A stretch of 64,000 bases of DNA from Marixanthomonas sp. SCSIO 43207 (GTDB taxonomy: Bacteria; Bacteroidota; Bacteroidia; Flavobacteriales; Flavobacteriaceae). The notes below the pieces were generated by a model that ran no database searches, was not told the DNA's origin, and saw nothing but the letters and a program-made list of their open reading frames with translations. Position 1 is the first letter of the stretch. Every line of letters starts with the position of its first letter. A program made the position numbers and the translations under genes. The stretch spans positions 2,304,001 through 2,368,000 of the forward strand of contig NZ_CP063203.1 of assembly GCF_019904255.1 (NCBI RefSeq). Direction: 5' to 3'. Positions 45,270 to 55,062 of this stretch are shown in pieces.

Positions 45270-45449
45270 TTAATTTAAAAGATCATCAACCGATTTTTGA
45301 ATGTCTTTTGAAGAATTTTGTCCTCCTTTTTTCAATTTTAACCTTCCATCTTTATCAATTGTAAAGTTCTTTTTTGAAGATCCGAAATTTGAATTTCTTC
45401 TATACGAATCTTGGAAGTCTGCATGTTTTTTTTGTCTTATCTCGCTCAT
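45270..45449 (-). CDS. Small basic hydrophilic protein (59 residues)
   Basis: ATG at 45449, stop at 45270-45272. The product starts MSEIRQKKHADFQDSYRRNS and is rich in Lys, Ser, Asn and Asp, with no hydrophobic core until the end (KSVDDLLN). The start lies 20 bases after the nitroreductase stop region (45469) on the same strand, so it reads as the next member of that operon. Probably disordered; no family recognised. Confidence 0.55.
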   Translation of the reverse strand: MSEIRQKKHADFQDSYRRNSNFGSSKKNFTIDKDGRLKLKKGGQNSSKDIQKSVDDLLN

Positions 45450-45468
45450 AATTCGTTAGTTTATAGTG

Positions 45469-46059
45469 TTATTTTTTAAAATTTCCGTTGAAAGCAAAAG
45501 AAGATTGAGGGTTTCGGCTTCGCTCTTTTTTTAATTCTTCTTCTTTCAAATCGTCATCTAGAGTATCTGGATTTCCGCCATAGTAGCCAAAAGCTGCCGC
45601 TGTTGCGACGTGATAATTGTCTGGAAACTCAAATTCTTTATGTGCTTTTTCAAAATCAATTCCGGCCATTTGGTGAACAGCAATATCCATACTGTGAGCT
45701 TGAATACAAACATTACTCATAAAAAGGCCCAAATCGTGAAGCGCGTGAAAGTTTTCTTTTTCTCCATTTTTCATGTCTTTTTTAATAGCGCATGCCCAAA
45801 GAACTTGAGCATTGTCTGCCCAGCCTTGATTAAACTCGTGTAAGCATGAATAAATACGATTGTATGTGTCACTTCCTTTAATACCCCAGACAATACGCCA
45901 AGGTTGAAGGTTGTTGCTACTAGGTGCCCATCTTCCGGCTTCTAGTAATGTTTTAACTTCTTTTTCTGAAATGGTTTTTTCTGAAAAACTTCTAGGACTC
46001 CACCTGTTTTTTATCAAGGGATGAATATCATATTCTGTAGGAGTAACTTTTTCTATCAT
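45469..46059 (-). CDS. Nitroreductase family FMN protein
   Basis: A 196-residue nitroreductase fold protein, probably a homodimer with FMN. Evidence: NRWSPRSFSEKTISEKEVKT at 18-37 (R-x-S-x-R-x-F/Y phosphate site), GRWAPSSNNLQPWRIVWG near 42-59, and AFGYYGG near 164-170. Such enzymes reduce nitro groups or quinones with NAD(P)H; the in vivo substrate is unknown. A TATCTTTA-type box lies 14 nt upstream. Confidence 0.9.
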   Translation of the reverse strand: MIEKVTPTEYDIHPLIKNRWSPRSFSEKTISEKEVKTLLEAGRWAPSSNNLQPWRIVWGIKGSDTYNRIYSCLHEFNQGWADNAQVLWACAIKKDMKNGEKENFHALHDLGLFMSNVCIQAHSMDIAVHQMAGIDFEKAHKEFEFPDNYHVATAAAFGYYGGNPDTLDDDLKEEELKKERSRNPQSSFAFNGNFKK

Positions 46060-46176
46060 AGCGTTTTTCTTTTAAAGATACACGCTTTGAAAGGCATAGA
46101 AAAAGGCTTTAAAAAAGATTTAACGCATCATAAATCAATTTTAAAGCCTTGTTAAGTTTTATAGATACATTTTTAG

Positions 46177-48141
46177 TTAGGCACTCAATCTATCTTTAAA
46201 GTCATTTATAATTCCGCCTTTAAGTAAAATTCTAATTTGGCGATCACTCATGCTATGCTTAGTAGGTATTTCAATTGTACCAGTATCTTTTTTTATTAAT
46301 AAAGTAATTGTATTTCGGTTTTCAACATCATTGCGTAAGTTTTTGAATTGAATCATATCATCTTGTTCAAACTTGTCATAATCATCATTGTTTTCAAATT
46401 CTAACGGAAGAATACCAAAGTTTACTAGATTTTGCCAAGCAATACGCGCATAGCTTTTTGCAACCACGGCTACCTGTCCTAGATACTTGGGCGCCAAGGC
46501 AGCATGTTCTCTACTACTTCCCTGGGCATAATTATTTCCGGCTACTACAATATGGCCGCCATATTGATCTTTGGTTTTCATCGCTCTGTCGTAAAACGTG
46601 GGATCAATAACAGTATAGCTATACTTACTTATTTCAGGTAAATTACTTCTGAATGGAAGTACCTCTGCTCCTGCTTTTAATATTTCATCTGTAGAGATAT
46701 TATCTCCCATTTTAAGCTGAACAGGAACTTCATAGCTGCTTTGTAATTCATTTATATGAGGAATAGACGTAATGTTGGGGCCTTTTTTCAATTCAACTTT
46801 TGAATTATCTTCTGGAGGTCCTACCAACATATCGGTCTTTATAATATGTAATTCTGGAGCTTGATACTGCGGATAACTCATATTGTAAAGTTTTTCCAGG
46901 TCTCGAGGGTCGGTTATTTTTCCTGTCAATGCAGACGCTGCAGCTGTTTCGGGACTGCAAAGATGTACTTGATCATCTTTAGTTCCACTACGGTCTGGAA
47001 AGTTACGTGGCATAGTTCGTAAGCTAATAGTGCCGCTGGCAGGTGCTTGCCCCATTCCTATACATCCCATACAACCACTTTGATGAAAACGAGCTCCTGC
47101 AGTTATTAAATTGGCGAAAGCTTTATTTTCTATCATATTCTGAATGATCTGTCGGCTAGTTGGGTTTATATCAAAAGATACATCAGCGTGAGTTGCTTTA
47201 TCTTTTACGATTGCTCCTGCAATCCAAAAATCACGTAAACCAGGATTTGCAGAAGAACCTATTACTACCTGGCTTATTTCCTTTCCGGCGACTTCACTTA
47301 CTGGTACTACATTTCCGGGGCTGGTAGGTAATGCAATAAGCGGTACTAATTCATCTAATATAATCTCTTCATGTAAATCATATTCACGATCATCATCTGC
47401 TAGTATTTCTTTCCAGTCATCCTCTCTAGTTTGACTCTTTAAGAAACGTCTAGTTTCATCATCACTTGGAAAAACTGTTGTAGTAGCACCAAGTTCTGCA
47501 CCCATATTGGCTATAACGTGACGGTCCATCGCGCTAAGATGTTGTAATCCGTCACCATAGTACTCAATTATCTTACCTACACCACCCTTTACATCGTGAC
47601 GGCGAAGCATTTCAAGAATAACATCTTTTGCACTTACCCAATCTGGTAATTTTCCGGTAAGTTTTACACCCATTACTTGTGGCATTTTTACGTAATAAGG
47701 TTGCCCTGCGATAGCTGCAGCAACATCTAGTCCTCCTGTTCCTATGGCGAGCATTCCTAAGGATCCTGCAGCACACGAGTGACTATCACTACCTACTAAG
47801 GTTTTTCCGGGTTTACCAAAACGTTCCATATGCACAGGATGGCTTACACCGTTTCCGGGACGACTGAACCACAATCCAAATTTTTGAGCAGCACTGTGTA
47901 GAAATACATGGTCATCTGCATTTTTAAAATCTGTTTGTAATAAGTTGTGATCTACATATTGTACAGCTACTTCAGTTTTGGCGCGGTCTAGATTCATCGC
48001 TTCCAGTTCAAGTTGTACCAATGTACCGGTTGCATCTTGTAACAACGCTTGGTCAATCTTTAAGCCTATTTCTTTACCTGGGGTCATTTCGCCCTCAATA
48101 AGATGTTCTTTTATAAGTTTCTGTGTTACGTTTAATCCCAT
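46177..48141 (-). CDS. Aconitate hydratase, short (654-residue) type
   Basis: A 654-residue aconitase-family enzyme with a [4Fe-4S] cluster, interconverting citrate and isocitrate. The HSAAQKFG, GSDSHSCAAGSLGMLAIGTGGLDVA (cut) and GCMGCIGMGQAP segments give the substrate and cluster-binding cysteines; the swivel domain with AGNNYAQGSSREHAALAP is at about 518-535. It is shorter than the usual 750-900-residue forms and matches the putative aconitase subfamily of about 650 residues. Such enzymes could also act on homologous hydroxyacids, so the substrate is likely but not proven. Alone on its transcript. Confidence 0.88.
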   Translation of the reverse strand: MGLNVTQKLIKEHLIEGEMTPGKEIGLKIDQALLQDATGTLVQLELEAMNLDRAKTEVAVQYVDHNLLQTDFKNADDHVFLHSAAQKFGLWFSRPGNGVSHPVHMERFGKPGKTLVGSDSHSCAAGSLGMLAIGTGGLDVAAAIAGQPYYVKMPQVMGVKLTGKLPDWVSAKDVILEMLRRHDVKGGVGKIIEYYGDGLQHLSAMDRHVIANMGAELGATTTVFPSDDETRRFLKSQTREDDWKEILADDDREYDLHEEIILDELVPLIALPTSPGNVVPVSEVAGKEISQVVIGSSANPGLRDFWIAGAIVKDKATHADVSFDINPTSRQIIQNMIENKAFANLITAGARFHQSGCMGCIGMGQAPASGTISLRTMPRNFPDRSGTKDDQVHLCSPETAAASALTGKITDPRDLEKLYNMSYPQYQAPELHIIKTDMLVGPPEDNSKVELKKGPNITSIPHINELQSSYEVPVQLKMGDNISTDEILKAGAEVLPFRSNLPEISKYSYTVIDPTFYDRAMKTKDQYGGHIVVAGNNYAQGSSREHAALAPKYLGQVAVVAKSYARIAWQNLVNFGILPLEFENNDDYDKFEQDDMIQFKNLRNDVENRNTITLLIKKDTGTIEIPTKHSMSDRQIRILLKGGIINDFKDRLSA

Positions 48142-48307
48142 AGTTCAAAGTTTTCCTTTAAGATATTTAATAATCCTTGCTTCTGAAATTGGTTTAACAA
48201 TAAATTATATTTTTAACTCAATTAAATGGTCTTTTTTAATAAGAGAAGACAACTTTTCTCACGATATTTGATTTATATTTTTTGGTAACTAATAACCATC
48301 TCGTACT

Positions 48308-49264
48308 ATGACCGTTTGGATACTTTTTATTGCTGTTATAATTATTTTTCTTGCCTTAGATTTGGGTGTTTTTAATAGAAAAGCCCACGTTATCAAAACC
48401 AAAGAAGCCTCAATCTGGACTACAGTTTGGGTAACACTGGCATTGAGTTTTTCGGGAGTTATTTATTGGTTGTTTAGCGCCGAAATGGTAGAAAACCCAA
48501 CCGGCCTTACACCTGATACAGCACTTATTAAATACATTACAGGTTACCTTATAGAATTATCACTAAGTATTGACAATGTATTTGTAATTGCTGTTATTTT
48601 TTCATCTTTTAAAATTCCTGAAAAATACCAACATCGAGTATTGTTTTGGGGTATTCTAGGAGCTATTGTGTTTAGAGCACTTATGATTTTATTTGGAGTT
48701 ACCTTAATTAATAAAGTAGACTGGATTGTATATGTTTTTGGTGTGTTTTTGCTGTATACAGCTTATAAAATGCTTACATCAAATGAAGATGATTTTGAGC
48801 CTAAAAAATCACCTATGTATCGTTTTTTACGCAAACTTTTTCCCATAACACACACTATGGAAGGTGATCGTTTTTTCATAAAAAGAATGGGCTTAAAAGC
48901 TGCTACACCTCTATTTGTTGCCCTCATGGTTATAGAGCTCACAGATGTTTTATTTGCTTTGGATAGTATCCCGGCGATCTTGGCAATTACAGCAGATCCT
49001 TTTATCGTTTTTAGTTCAAATATTTTGGCAATTTTAGGGTTGCGTTCTATGTATTTTTTAATATCTAGAATGTTGCAAAAATTTAGATATATTAATTACA
49101 GCTTGGTGGTTATTTTGGCTTTTGTAGGTATAAAAATGATTTTATCCCATCACGTAGAAATACCAGAATGGTTATCTCTTGGTATCATTGTTTTATCATT
49201 AGCAGGAGGAATAATTGCATCAGTATATATTCCTTCAGAAACAATTAAAAAACCTGTTGAATAA
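48308..49264 (+). CDS. TerC family membrane protein
   Basis: A 318-residue protein with about nine helices. Conserved acidic helix motifs are present: ELSLSIDNVFVIAVIFSSF (about 79-97) and VIELTDVLFALDSIPAI (about 202-218). These are shared with TerC/Alx proteins; recent studies link the family to manganese export and membrane protein metalation, while a role in tellurite resistance is limited to some. No ter genes are near. Start of a three-gene run with HPF and an ArsC-like protein. Confidence 0.9.
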   Translation: MTVWILFIAVIIIFLALDLGVFNRKAHVIKTKEASIWTTVWVTLALSFSGVIYWLFSAEMVENPTGLTPDTALIKYITGYLIELSLSIDNVFVIAVIFSSFKIPEKYQHRVLFWGILGAIVFRALMILFGVTLINKVDWIVYVFGVFLLYTAYKMLTSNEDDFEPKKSPMYRFLRKLFPITHTMEGDRFFIKRMGLKAATPLFVALMVIELTDVLFALDSIPAILAITADPFIVFSSNILAILGLRSMYFLISRMLQKFRYINYSLVVILAFVGIKMILSHHVEIPEWLSLGIIVLSLAGGIIASVYIPSETIKKPVE

Positions 49265-49337
49265 TTCACAAAGTATTATTAAAAATTTGGGCTACGATAA
49301 TGTGAATTGTATATTTAAATAACAAAATAGAAGACTT

Positions 49338-49640
49338 ATGAATATAAATTTTGAATACGATAACGTATCGGCCAGTGAGCGTTTAGAAGAGCTTGCTACA
49401 GAAAAGATTAACAAATTAGTAAATAAGTATGATTTCATTGTAAGAGCAGATGTTTATTTTGAAGCAGAAAACACCTCTAACGATGAAACGGGTAGAAAAA
49501 CTAAAATACAACTTAGTGCACCTGGCCCTCGTTTATATGCCGAAGAAAGCAAAGAAAAATTTGAAATTTCGTTAGCTGAAGTAATCAATCAACTAGATAG
49601 ACAACTTCAAAAACGAAAAGCAAAAATGAAAACTCACTAA
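49338..49640 (+). CDS. hpf: Ribosome hibernation promoting factor, short form
   Basis: A 100-residue protein of the HPF/RaiA/YfiA fold: NINFEYDNVSASERLEELA, then FIVRADVYFEAE and KFEISLAEVINQLDRQLQKRK. It binds 30S subunits and promotes inactive ribosome dimers in stationary phase or under stress. There is no C-terminal extension, so it is the short type. The ArsC-like gene starts 2 bases after the stop. Confidence 0.88.
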   Translation: MNINFEYDNVSASERLEELATEKINKLVNKYDFIVRADVYFEAENTSNDETGRKTKIQLSAPGPRLYAEESKEKFEISLAEVINQLDRQLQKRKAKMKTH

Positions 49641-49642
49641 AT

Positions 49643-50101
49643 ATGGATAATATGGGAGTACTTGCGAGAGATGACAAACAATTTACATTGATTTATAGTA
49701 GCAATACTCGTGTGGGAAAACACACGTTGAGCTATTTACAAGGTATTGAAGATAAAGTGCATACGGTTGATATTTCAAAAGTAAAAGTACCTGGCACACA
49801 ATGGGCCGAAGTAGCAGACGCAATGAACAAATCTATTGGTGATTTGGTTGATAAACGAATACTTGAAGATGATGGTACAGATACATCAAATTTTGATTCA
49901 GATGATTGGATTAAAATTCTTCAAAATAATGATGGAGTTTTAACACAACCCATAGCCATACATGGTAAAGAAACCCGCCAAATTGAAAATCCGCCAGATG
50001 TTATGAATTTCTTTGGTGTAGAATCTGCTGGTATTGAAAAAACCATGCATACCGAAGAACCTAACATAGAGCCAAAAACTGATGATGAAAATTTTAAATA
50101 A
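49643..50101 (+). CDS. ArsC/Spx-like protein lacking cysteine
   Basis: A 152-residue protein of the ArsC-like thioredoxin fold. After a short leader it reads FTLIYSSNTRVGKHTLSYLQ, where the family has CxxC or C-x-x-T/S at the strand-helix turn; here the cysteine is Ser and the whole protein has no Cys. Later ILQNNDGVLTQPIAIHGKE corresponds to the ArsC segment L-x-x-P-I-I/V. A charged tail (125-152) follows. It cannot carry out thiol chemistry. It is coupled to hpf (2-base gap), pointing to a stress or regulatory role, for example Spx-like binding. Confidence 0.75.
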   Translation: MDNMGVLARDDKQFTLIYSSNTRVGKHTLSYLQGIEDKVHTVDISKVKVPGTQWAEVADAMNKSIGDLVDKRILEDDGTDTSNFDSDDWIKILQNNDGVLTQPIAIHGKETRQIENPPDVMNFFGVESAGIEKTMHTEEPNIEPKTDDENFK

Positions 50102-50115
50102 AGCAGTTACTAATT

Positions 50116-50154
50116 AAAAAAAGGGAGAAGAAATTAATCTTCTCCCTTTTTTTT
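50116..50154. terminator. Bidirectional terminator
   Basis: A perfect 10-bp stem AAGGGAGAAG/CTTCTCCCTT with an 8-nt loop, an A-run to the left and eight T residues to the right. It serves both the ArsC-like gene (plus) and the small secreted protein gene (minus). Confidence 0.9.
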
Positions 50155-50171
50155 GTTTTATAAAGAGGTAC

Positions 50172-50540
50172 TTAGTTATCTGTTTTAACGTTGCCTAATG
50201 GCTGTACCTTTTCTTTCATTCTTACGTATAACTCAAATTGTACTTGAGATAAAATATTTCGCATTTCAGCAGATTCTTCTTCACCTAAGCTCAATAGTTT
50301 GTTTAATTTATTTCTGCCTTCATATTGCTGTCGTATTTGATCATACCTGGGCAAAAATTCTTCAACTTTCTTTTTAAATAAAAGTTCTTGCTTTGAGGTT
50401 AGGGCTAATTCTGCATTATAGGTTTCGGTTAATGCATCTGCACGTAACTCATAATCATCAGAATCTTTCTGTAAAAAAGGGTCTTGTGCCACTGCAGTGC
50501 TACCTATGAATAAAGCTAAAAGTATTACTATATGTTTCAT
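50172..50540 (-). CDS. Small secreted helical protein
   Basis: A 122-residue protein with a signal peptide (1-18, STAVAQ) and a helical mature domain (ADALTETYNAELALTSKQEL, then KVEEFLPRYDQIRQQYEG). This is the layout of small periplasmic helical chaperone-like or stress proteins (Spy/CpxP-like in shape), but the characteristic LTxxQ motif is only partly seen (LTSKQ). Family assignment uncertain. Confidence 0.6.
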   Translation of the reverse strand: MKHIVILLALFIGSTAVAQDPFLQKDSDDYELRADALTETYNAELALTSKQELLFKKKVEEFLPRYDQIRQQYEGRNKLNKLLSLGEEESAEMRNILSQVQFELYVRMKEKVQPLGNVKTDN

Positions 50541-50694
50541 AATTATAAATTTTTACTTTAAAGTAGTAAAAAAAGTATAGTCAGAATAGATTTTTAAAAC
50601 ACTTTAACGATTTCATTTTTAGAACTTAACGCTTTTTAATATTCTGAAACAGTATTCTTGCTAAGTTTTTTAAAATGTATAGTTTTGAATCCTA

Positions 50695-51276
50695 ATGAAA
50701 AAAGAGCATTCACATTTCATATTATATAAACCTTACGGGTATTTAAGTCAGTTTATTAATAATGGTCCTAAGAAAAACTCAAAGCGATTGTTAGGTGAGC
50801 TATATTCATTCCCTAAAGAAACCATGGCAATTGGTAGACTAGATGAAGACTCTGAAGGACTTTTATTACTCACTACCAACGGAAAAGTAAGTTATGAAAT
50901 CTGTAATGGTCCTGTGGAAAAAGAATATTATGCACAAGTTGATGGTATTGTTACAGATTCTGCTATTAAAATGCTACAAAAAGGAGTAGAAATAGGTATT
51001 AACGGAAAAAAATACCGTACCAAACCGTGTCAAGCTAAAATTTTATCGAGCATCCCTTCCTTACCTCCACGTGCTAAAAAGATAAGAGACAGCAGACATG
51101 GGCCTACCTCTTGGGTATCAATAACCCTTACCGAAGGTAAATACCGTCAAGTTAAAAAAATGACAGCAGCTGCAGGGTTTCCTACCCTTCGGTTGGTTAG
51201 AGTGCGTATAGGTGCTATTCACGTTAACAATATGGACGCAGGTGATGTAATTCCTGTTGAAACTCTAGCCTATTAA
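50695..51276 (+). CDS. Pseudouridine synthase (RluE/RsuA type)
   Basis: A 193-residue enzyme that converts uridine to pseudouridine in rRNA. It has YKPYGYLSQF, the catalytic-Asp motif AIGRLDEDSEGLLLLT (Asp50) and EGKYRQVKKMTAAAGFPTLRLVR near the end. It lacks the S4 domain, as in RluE, which modifies 23S rRNA; the exact target is not readable. Monocistronic. Confidence 0.9.
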   Translation: MKKEHSHFILYKPYGYLSQFINNGPKKNSKRLLGELYSFPKETMAIGRLDEDSEGLLLLTTNGKVSYEICNGPVEKEYYAQVDGIVTDSAIKMLQKGVEIGINGKKYRTKPCQAKILSSIPSLPPRAKKIRDSRHGPTSWVSITLTEGKYRQVKKMTAAAGFPTLRLVRVRIGAIHVNNMDAGDVIPVETLAY

Positions 51277-51287
51277 CTGCTTGCAAC

Positions 51288-53192
51288 CTATTTTTTTACC
51301 ATAGGCAATTTAATCATAGAAGGATATTCTTTTGAATGGTGAATGTTATTATGAGCAACAACACCTTCTTTTTCATCGTAGTTATTTCCGCCTGTATTTA
51401 AGTTTCTGGCAAATCGTGGAAAATTACTACTTGATACTTCAATACGAATACGATGTCCTTTTTTAAAGAAATTACTAGTAGACATAGGAGTTAAATCAAC
51501 TTTGTAAACAGCCCCTTCTTCCATAAAAACTTCTTTGTCATAGCCTTCTCTATATCGAACACGTTGTATGGTTTCGTCAAGGTTATAGGCACGACCATCA
51601 GGATATACATCAATCAATTTTATAGTTAAATCAGTGTCTTTTACATCTGAAGAAAGGTATAAAGTTGATTCTATAAAACCTGAAATCTCTACGCCTTCCT
51701 CCAATGGTTCAGAAGTATAAACAAGGATGTCTTCTCGAGTTTCCATCATTTGTTGGTCAAAAGCCCCTCCTTCTACTGCGTTACCTGTACAACATACATT
51801 TCCACCGTGAGAAGGAACCGGTTTCATAGGATCATATGTAAATGAATCTGGTTGATCCTTTTTTGAAGGCTTTTTATATTGTAAAACACCGTCACCCTTT
51901 AAGGTATTGGCATTTCCTTTACTTTCTAGATACATAGTTGTCATAGTAGTATTTTCAGGAGGCCACACTTCTGAGGCTTGCCATTCATTACTACCCATTG
52001 TATAATATTGTACTCTAGGTGTTTCTTCTTTAAAGTCGTTTTGCTCTCCTTTTAACCAAATGTCAAACCATTTGTAGATTTGCTCGTCATAATTTAATGT
52101 GGCATCTCCTACCGGACGTTCTCCAACTATTGTGTTTTCAGTTGCTCTAAAATACCCACAATGTAGTGTTGGAGCGATTATCAAGTATTGATTGTCTCTT
52201 ATTTCTTTTGTTTTTCCGTTTTCTCGAACGTGATTGAATAAAGCTAAATTTGGGCTTATAGAAACATCATACCAAGACGTGAACCAAAAACTTGGTGCAC
52301 CTATTTGCATGGTATCATGGTAAAGTCCGCCTTCATACCAAGCCGGATCGTTTGGTTTTCTTTTTACCATTTTGTCAAAAATTTCTTTTTTGCCATGAAT
52401 GTTTTGTAAAATATCTTGAATTGGCAAATGAGCCAAAGCTTCAGACATATCTATTTTTGGGTTTTCAGGAGCTAAGTCATAAAACCTTGAAATTCTAATT
52501 AAATCTTCTTGTGTAGCATCTTTTGGTATTCTAGGTTTAAATTTATCTTGCTCAACACCATACAGCCAAGCAAAAAACAATAATTGCTCTGCTCCTCCTC
52601 TATACCAGTTTCCTTGTTCGTGGTATTCACCTACTGTACCAATTCCTGCGCCATAACCCATAGGTACTAATGCTGCGTGTGAAGGATGGTCTAAAGCTGA
52701 AACTGCCATTTGCCATTCAGCGGTAGAGGAGCAACCAATAGTTCCTATTTTTCCATTGGACCATTCTTGATTTTTCATCCATGTAAAGGCATCATAACCA
52801 TCGGTAAGTGGTACTCCCAAAATATCCCATTCGCCTTCTGAAAAAAAGCGTCCTCGTTCATTTTGAACTACATAAGCATATCCTCGTTTAATTGCCTGTA
52901 ATGCTGCTCGAGCTGTGCGAGCTGTTTTTTCACCATCACGCCAAGTATTAAAGTTATAGGGTGTACGTGAAAATATTATTGGTACTTTTTTATCTGTTTT
53001 GGGACGGTATATATCTGTAGCCAACCGAATACCGTCACGCATAGGCATCATAATTTTTTGGTCAATTACAGCAAGCTCTTCTAGTTGTTTAAAGACTTCT
53101 TCTTTATCTAAATCATCTTGTGATAAGCTAGTTATAGGACTAGCTACTACAAATAGAATAAGGAAGCAAAGTTTTAAAAAGGGATTTTTCAT
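51288..53192 (-). CDS. CocE/NonD family exported hydrolase
   Basis: From the chosen start, 634 residues beginning [20 protein letters not shown], a signal peptide; a 9-codon upstream extension is less likely. It has an alpha/beta hydrolase core with [14 protein letters not shown] and the nucleophile elbow [12 protein letters not shown], then a cap, and a C-terminal jelly-roll ([20 protein letters not shown]...). This is the layout of CocE/X-Pro dipeptidyl-peptidase-type enzymes, which cut esters or peptides. Substrate unknown; exported to the periplasm or beyond. Confidence 0.88.
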   Translation of the reverse strand: MKNPFLKLCFLILFVVASPITSLSQDDLDKEEVFKQLEELAVIDQKIMMPMRDGIRLATDIYRPKTDKKVPIIFSRTPYNFNTWRDGEKTARTARAALQAIKRGYAYVVQNERGRFFSEGEWDILGVPLTDGYDAFTWMKNQEWSNGKIGTIGCSSTAEWQMAVSALDHPSHAALVPMGYGAGIGTVGEYHEQGNWYRGGAEQLLFFAWLYGVEQDKFKPRIPKDATQEDLIRISRFYDLAPENPKIDMSEALAHLPIQDILQNIHGKKEIFDKMVKRKPNDPAWYEGGLYHDTMQIGAPSFWFTSWYDVSISPNLALFNHVRENGKTKEIRDNQYLIIAPTLHCGYFRATENTIVGERPVGDATLNYDEQIYKWFDIWLKGEQNDFKEETPRVQYYTMGSNEWQASEVWPPENTTMTTMYLESKGNANTLKGDGVLQYKKPSKKDQPDSFTYDPMKPVPSHGGNVCCTGNAVEGGAFDQQMMETREDILVYTSEPLEEGVEISGFIESTLYLSSDVKDTDLTIKLIDVYPDGRAYNLDETIQRVRYREGYDKEVFMEEGAVYKVDLTPMSTSNFFKKGHRIRIEVSSSNFPRFARNLNTGGNNYDEKEGVVAHNNIHHSKEYPSMIKLPMVKK

Positions 53193-53375
53193 TCCAATGG
53201 TGTTTTTTAAGATGTGCATTAAAATTATAGGAAATATTGCTCTAGAAAGATAAAAACTTAAATTTTAACACCTTAATCATTCGCCTTAATTTTAAATTCT
53301 TGTTATAATTTGTTTATATGAAGTTAATTAGGCTGTTTTTTACATAAAGAACTTTTATCTTAAAAATAAAAAATT

Positions 53376-53669
53376 ATGGAAAAGAATAAGAATACAAACC
53401 CGAGTAAGGATACAACCTATAATAGTGATGTAACCAAGCACGATTTAGAAATTTTGGCCCAAGATCATATACATGGTGATGGCGGTGATGATCAACAATT
53501 GAGAGAACGAGCTCGCAATATTGATTTTAGCGGTAGTAAGCTAGATGTCCCGGGTAGAACTAAAGCTGAAAAAAATACGACCGATTTAAAAGATGAAGAA
53601 AACAAACTTTACAGTCAAGGTAGTGATAGTAATGAAAACCTAGAACGTGACGATGCTTCAAAAGGTTAA
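53376..53669 (+). CDS. Hydrophilic, likely disordered stress-type protein
   Basis: A 97-residue protein, strongly charged and without Cys or Trp, with TKHDLEILAQDHIHGDGGDD and repeated acidic/basic stretches. No transmembrane or signal segment. Similar short hydrophilic proteins occur in Bacteroidota and are often stress-induced; the role is unknown. It has its own terminator. Confidence 0.6.
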   Translation: MEKNKNTNPSKDTTYNSDVTKHDLEILAQDHIHGDGGDDQQLRERARNIDFSGSKLDVPGRTKAEKNTTDLKDEENKLYSQGSDSNENLERDDASKG

Positions 53670-53751
53670 TTTATAAGAATCAAGACAAGAACTTTTTATT
53701 ATTTATTTGAATGCCATAAAAATGAATCTTGTCTTGTTCTTTATTCATATA

Positions 53752-53777
53752 AGTCCTGAAAGTATCAGGACTTTTTT
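53752..53777 (+). terminator. Terminator after the hydrophilic protein gene
   Basis: An 8-bp stem AGTCCTGA/TCAGGACT with a 5-nt loop and six T residues. A weaker inverted pair CAAGACAAGA/TCTTGTCTTG lies before it, from about 53682. Confidence 0.85.
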
Positions 53778-53779
53778 AT

Positions 53780-54571
53780 TTATAAATCTTCTGCATTTGC
53801 TATCATTTCAGCTACATCCATTACAGCAACATCATCTTCTTTTTCTTTTCCTTTAACACCATCTGTCATCATGGTATTACAAAATGGGCAAGCAGCAGCT
53901 ATGACTTTAGGTTGTGTTTCTAGAGCCTCTTCAGTACGTTCAATGTTTACATCTTTTTTACCTTCTTCAGGTTCCTTAAACATCTGTGCTCCGCCGGCTC
54001 CACAGCATAATCCTTTTGCTTTACAGCGTTTCATTTCAACTAGTTCTACTTCTAGTTTTTTCAGTAAATCGCGTGGTGCTTCATATTCACCATTGGCTCT
54101 ACCTAAATAACAAGGGTCGTGAAAAGTTATTTTTTTTCCTTTAAATTTTCCGCCCTCAACTTTTAGTCTACCTTCATTTAAAAGCGATTTAAGAAATTGG
54201 GTGTGATGTACAACCTCGTAGTTTCCGCCTAATTCGGGATATTCATTTTTTATTGTATTAAAGCAGTGCGGACAAGCTGTAACAATTTTTTTTATTTCAT
54301 ATCCGTTTAAAACCTCAATATTGGTCATTGCTTGCATCTGAAATAAAAACTCATTACCGGCTCTTTTGGCAGGGTCTCCGGTACAGCTTTCTTCAGTTCC
54401 TAGTACAGCAAAATCTACTTTTGCATTATGTAACAGTTTAACAAATGCTTTGGTTATTTTTTTGGCACGATCGTCAAAGCTTCCGGCACAACCTACCCAA
54501 AATAATACTTCGGGTTTTTTGCCTTCAGCCATATACTCGGCCATTGTAGGTACTTTTATTGCTTCACTCAT
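53780..54571 (-). CDS. CCG-domain Fe-S protein (HdrB-like)
   Basis: A 263-residue cytoplasmic protein with two cysteine-rich CCG-type regions, as in heterodisulfide reductase HdrB and related oxidoreductases: FWVGCAGSFDDRAKK and GTEESCTGDPAKR in the first, FHDPCYLGRANGEYE, LCCGAGGAQMF and AACPFCNTMMTDG in the second. They bind Fe-S clusters for electron transfer. The membrane Fe-S protein two genes upstream (56002-57333) is its likely partner. The HAD gene ends 12 bases before its start. Confidence 0.88.
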   Translation of the reverse strand: MSEAIKVPTMAEYMAEGKKPEVLFWVGCAGSFDDRAKKITKAFVKLLHNAKVDFAVLGTEESCTGDPAKRAGNEFLFQMQAMTNIEVLNGYEIKKIVTACPHCFNTIKNEYPELGGNYEVVHHTQFLKSLLNEGRLKVEGGKFKGKKITFHDPCYLGRANGEYEAPRDLLKKLEVELVEMKRCKAKGLCCGAGGAQMFKEPEEGKKDVNIERTEEALETQPKVIAAACPFCNTMMTDGVKGKEKEDDVAVMDVAEMIANAEDL

Positions 54572-54583
54572 GCTGTGTTTTTT

Positions 54584-55018
54584 TTATTCTTTAAAAACTT
54601 GAATGGTAACTTTTTTATCAATCAAGTCTGTAAATTTTCCTTTATAACGTGTTGCTTTTACTAAGTGGTTGTCAATCCAATGGTAATTTCCGCCTCTTGG
54701 TTTTCCCATTAAAAGAGAATGGTATTTAAATCCATGTTTATCTAGCCAAGTTTCAGTTACTTCACGATGAGCTTCTGTACGAGAAGTAAAAAAACAAATA
54801 ATATGGCCTTGATCATACCACTTATTTAAAGTTTTAAGAGCGTCTGGAAATGGTTCACAAGTTGCCATACGCTCAGGCTCTTCATTTGGTACGTCATCTG
54901 TAATGGTACCGTCAATATCTATTAAATAGTTCTTTATATCTTTAGGAAGTATAGGACTTACGTGTTCTCCTTTTTCAACTTTATCGTGCAATAATTTTTC
55001 AACTTCTTCTTTTTTCAT
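54584..55018 (-). CDS. HAD-fold phosphatase-like protein
   Basis: A 144-residue protein with the HAD motif I DIDGTITDD (nucleophile Asp and the second Asp-plus-two). Motif II Thr/Ser is in ICFFTSRTEAHREV, and the later YHWIDNHL region supplies acidic residues. The cap is minimal, so a small substrate or a specialised role is likely. Similar genes are sometimes labelled phosphoheptose isomerase without reason. Co-transcribed with the CCG gene that follows. Confidence 0.78.
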   Translation of the reverse strand: MKKEEVEKLLHDKVEKGEHVSPILPKDIKNYLIDIDGTITDDVPNEEPERMATCEPFPDALKTLNKWYDQGHIICFFTSRTEAHREVTETWLDKHGFKYHSLLMGKPRGGNYHWIDNHLVKATRYKGKFTDLIDKKVTIQVFKE

Positions 55019-55062
55019 AATCCCTATTTCCTTTTGGTTTTACAAAGTTACTATTTGTTTTT

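Noticed and set aside
48308-49264. Tellurite resistance gene cluster
   Set aside because: TerC alone is present; no terA, terB, terD or terZ-type genes surround it.
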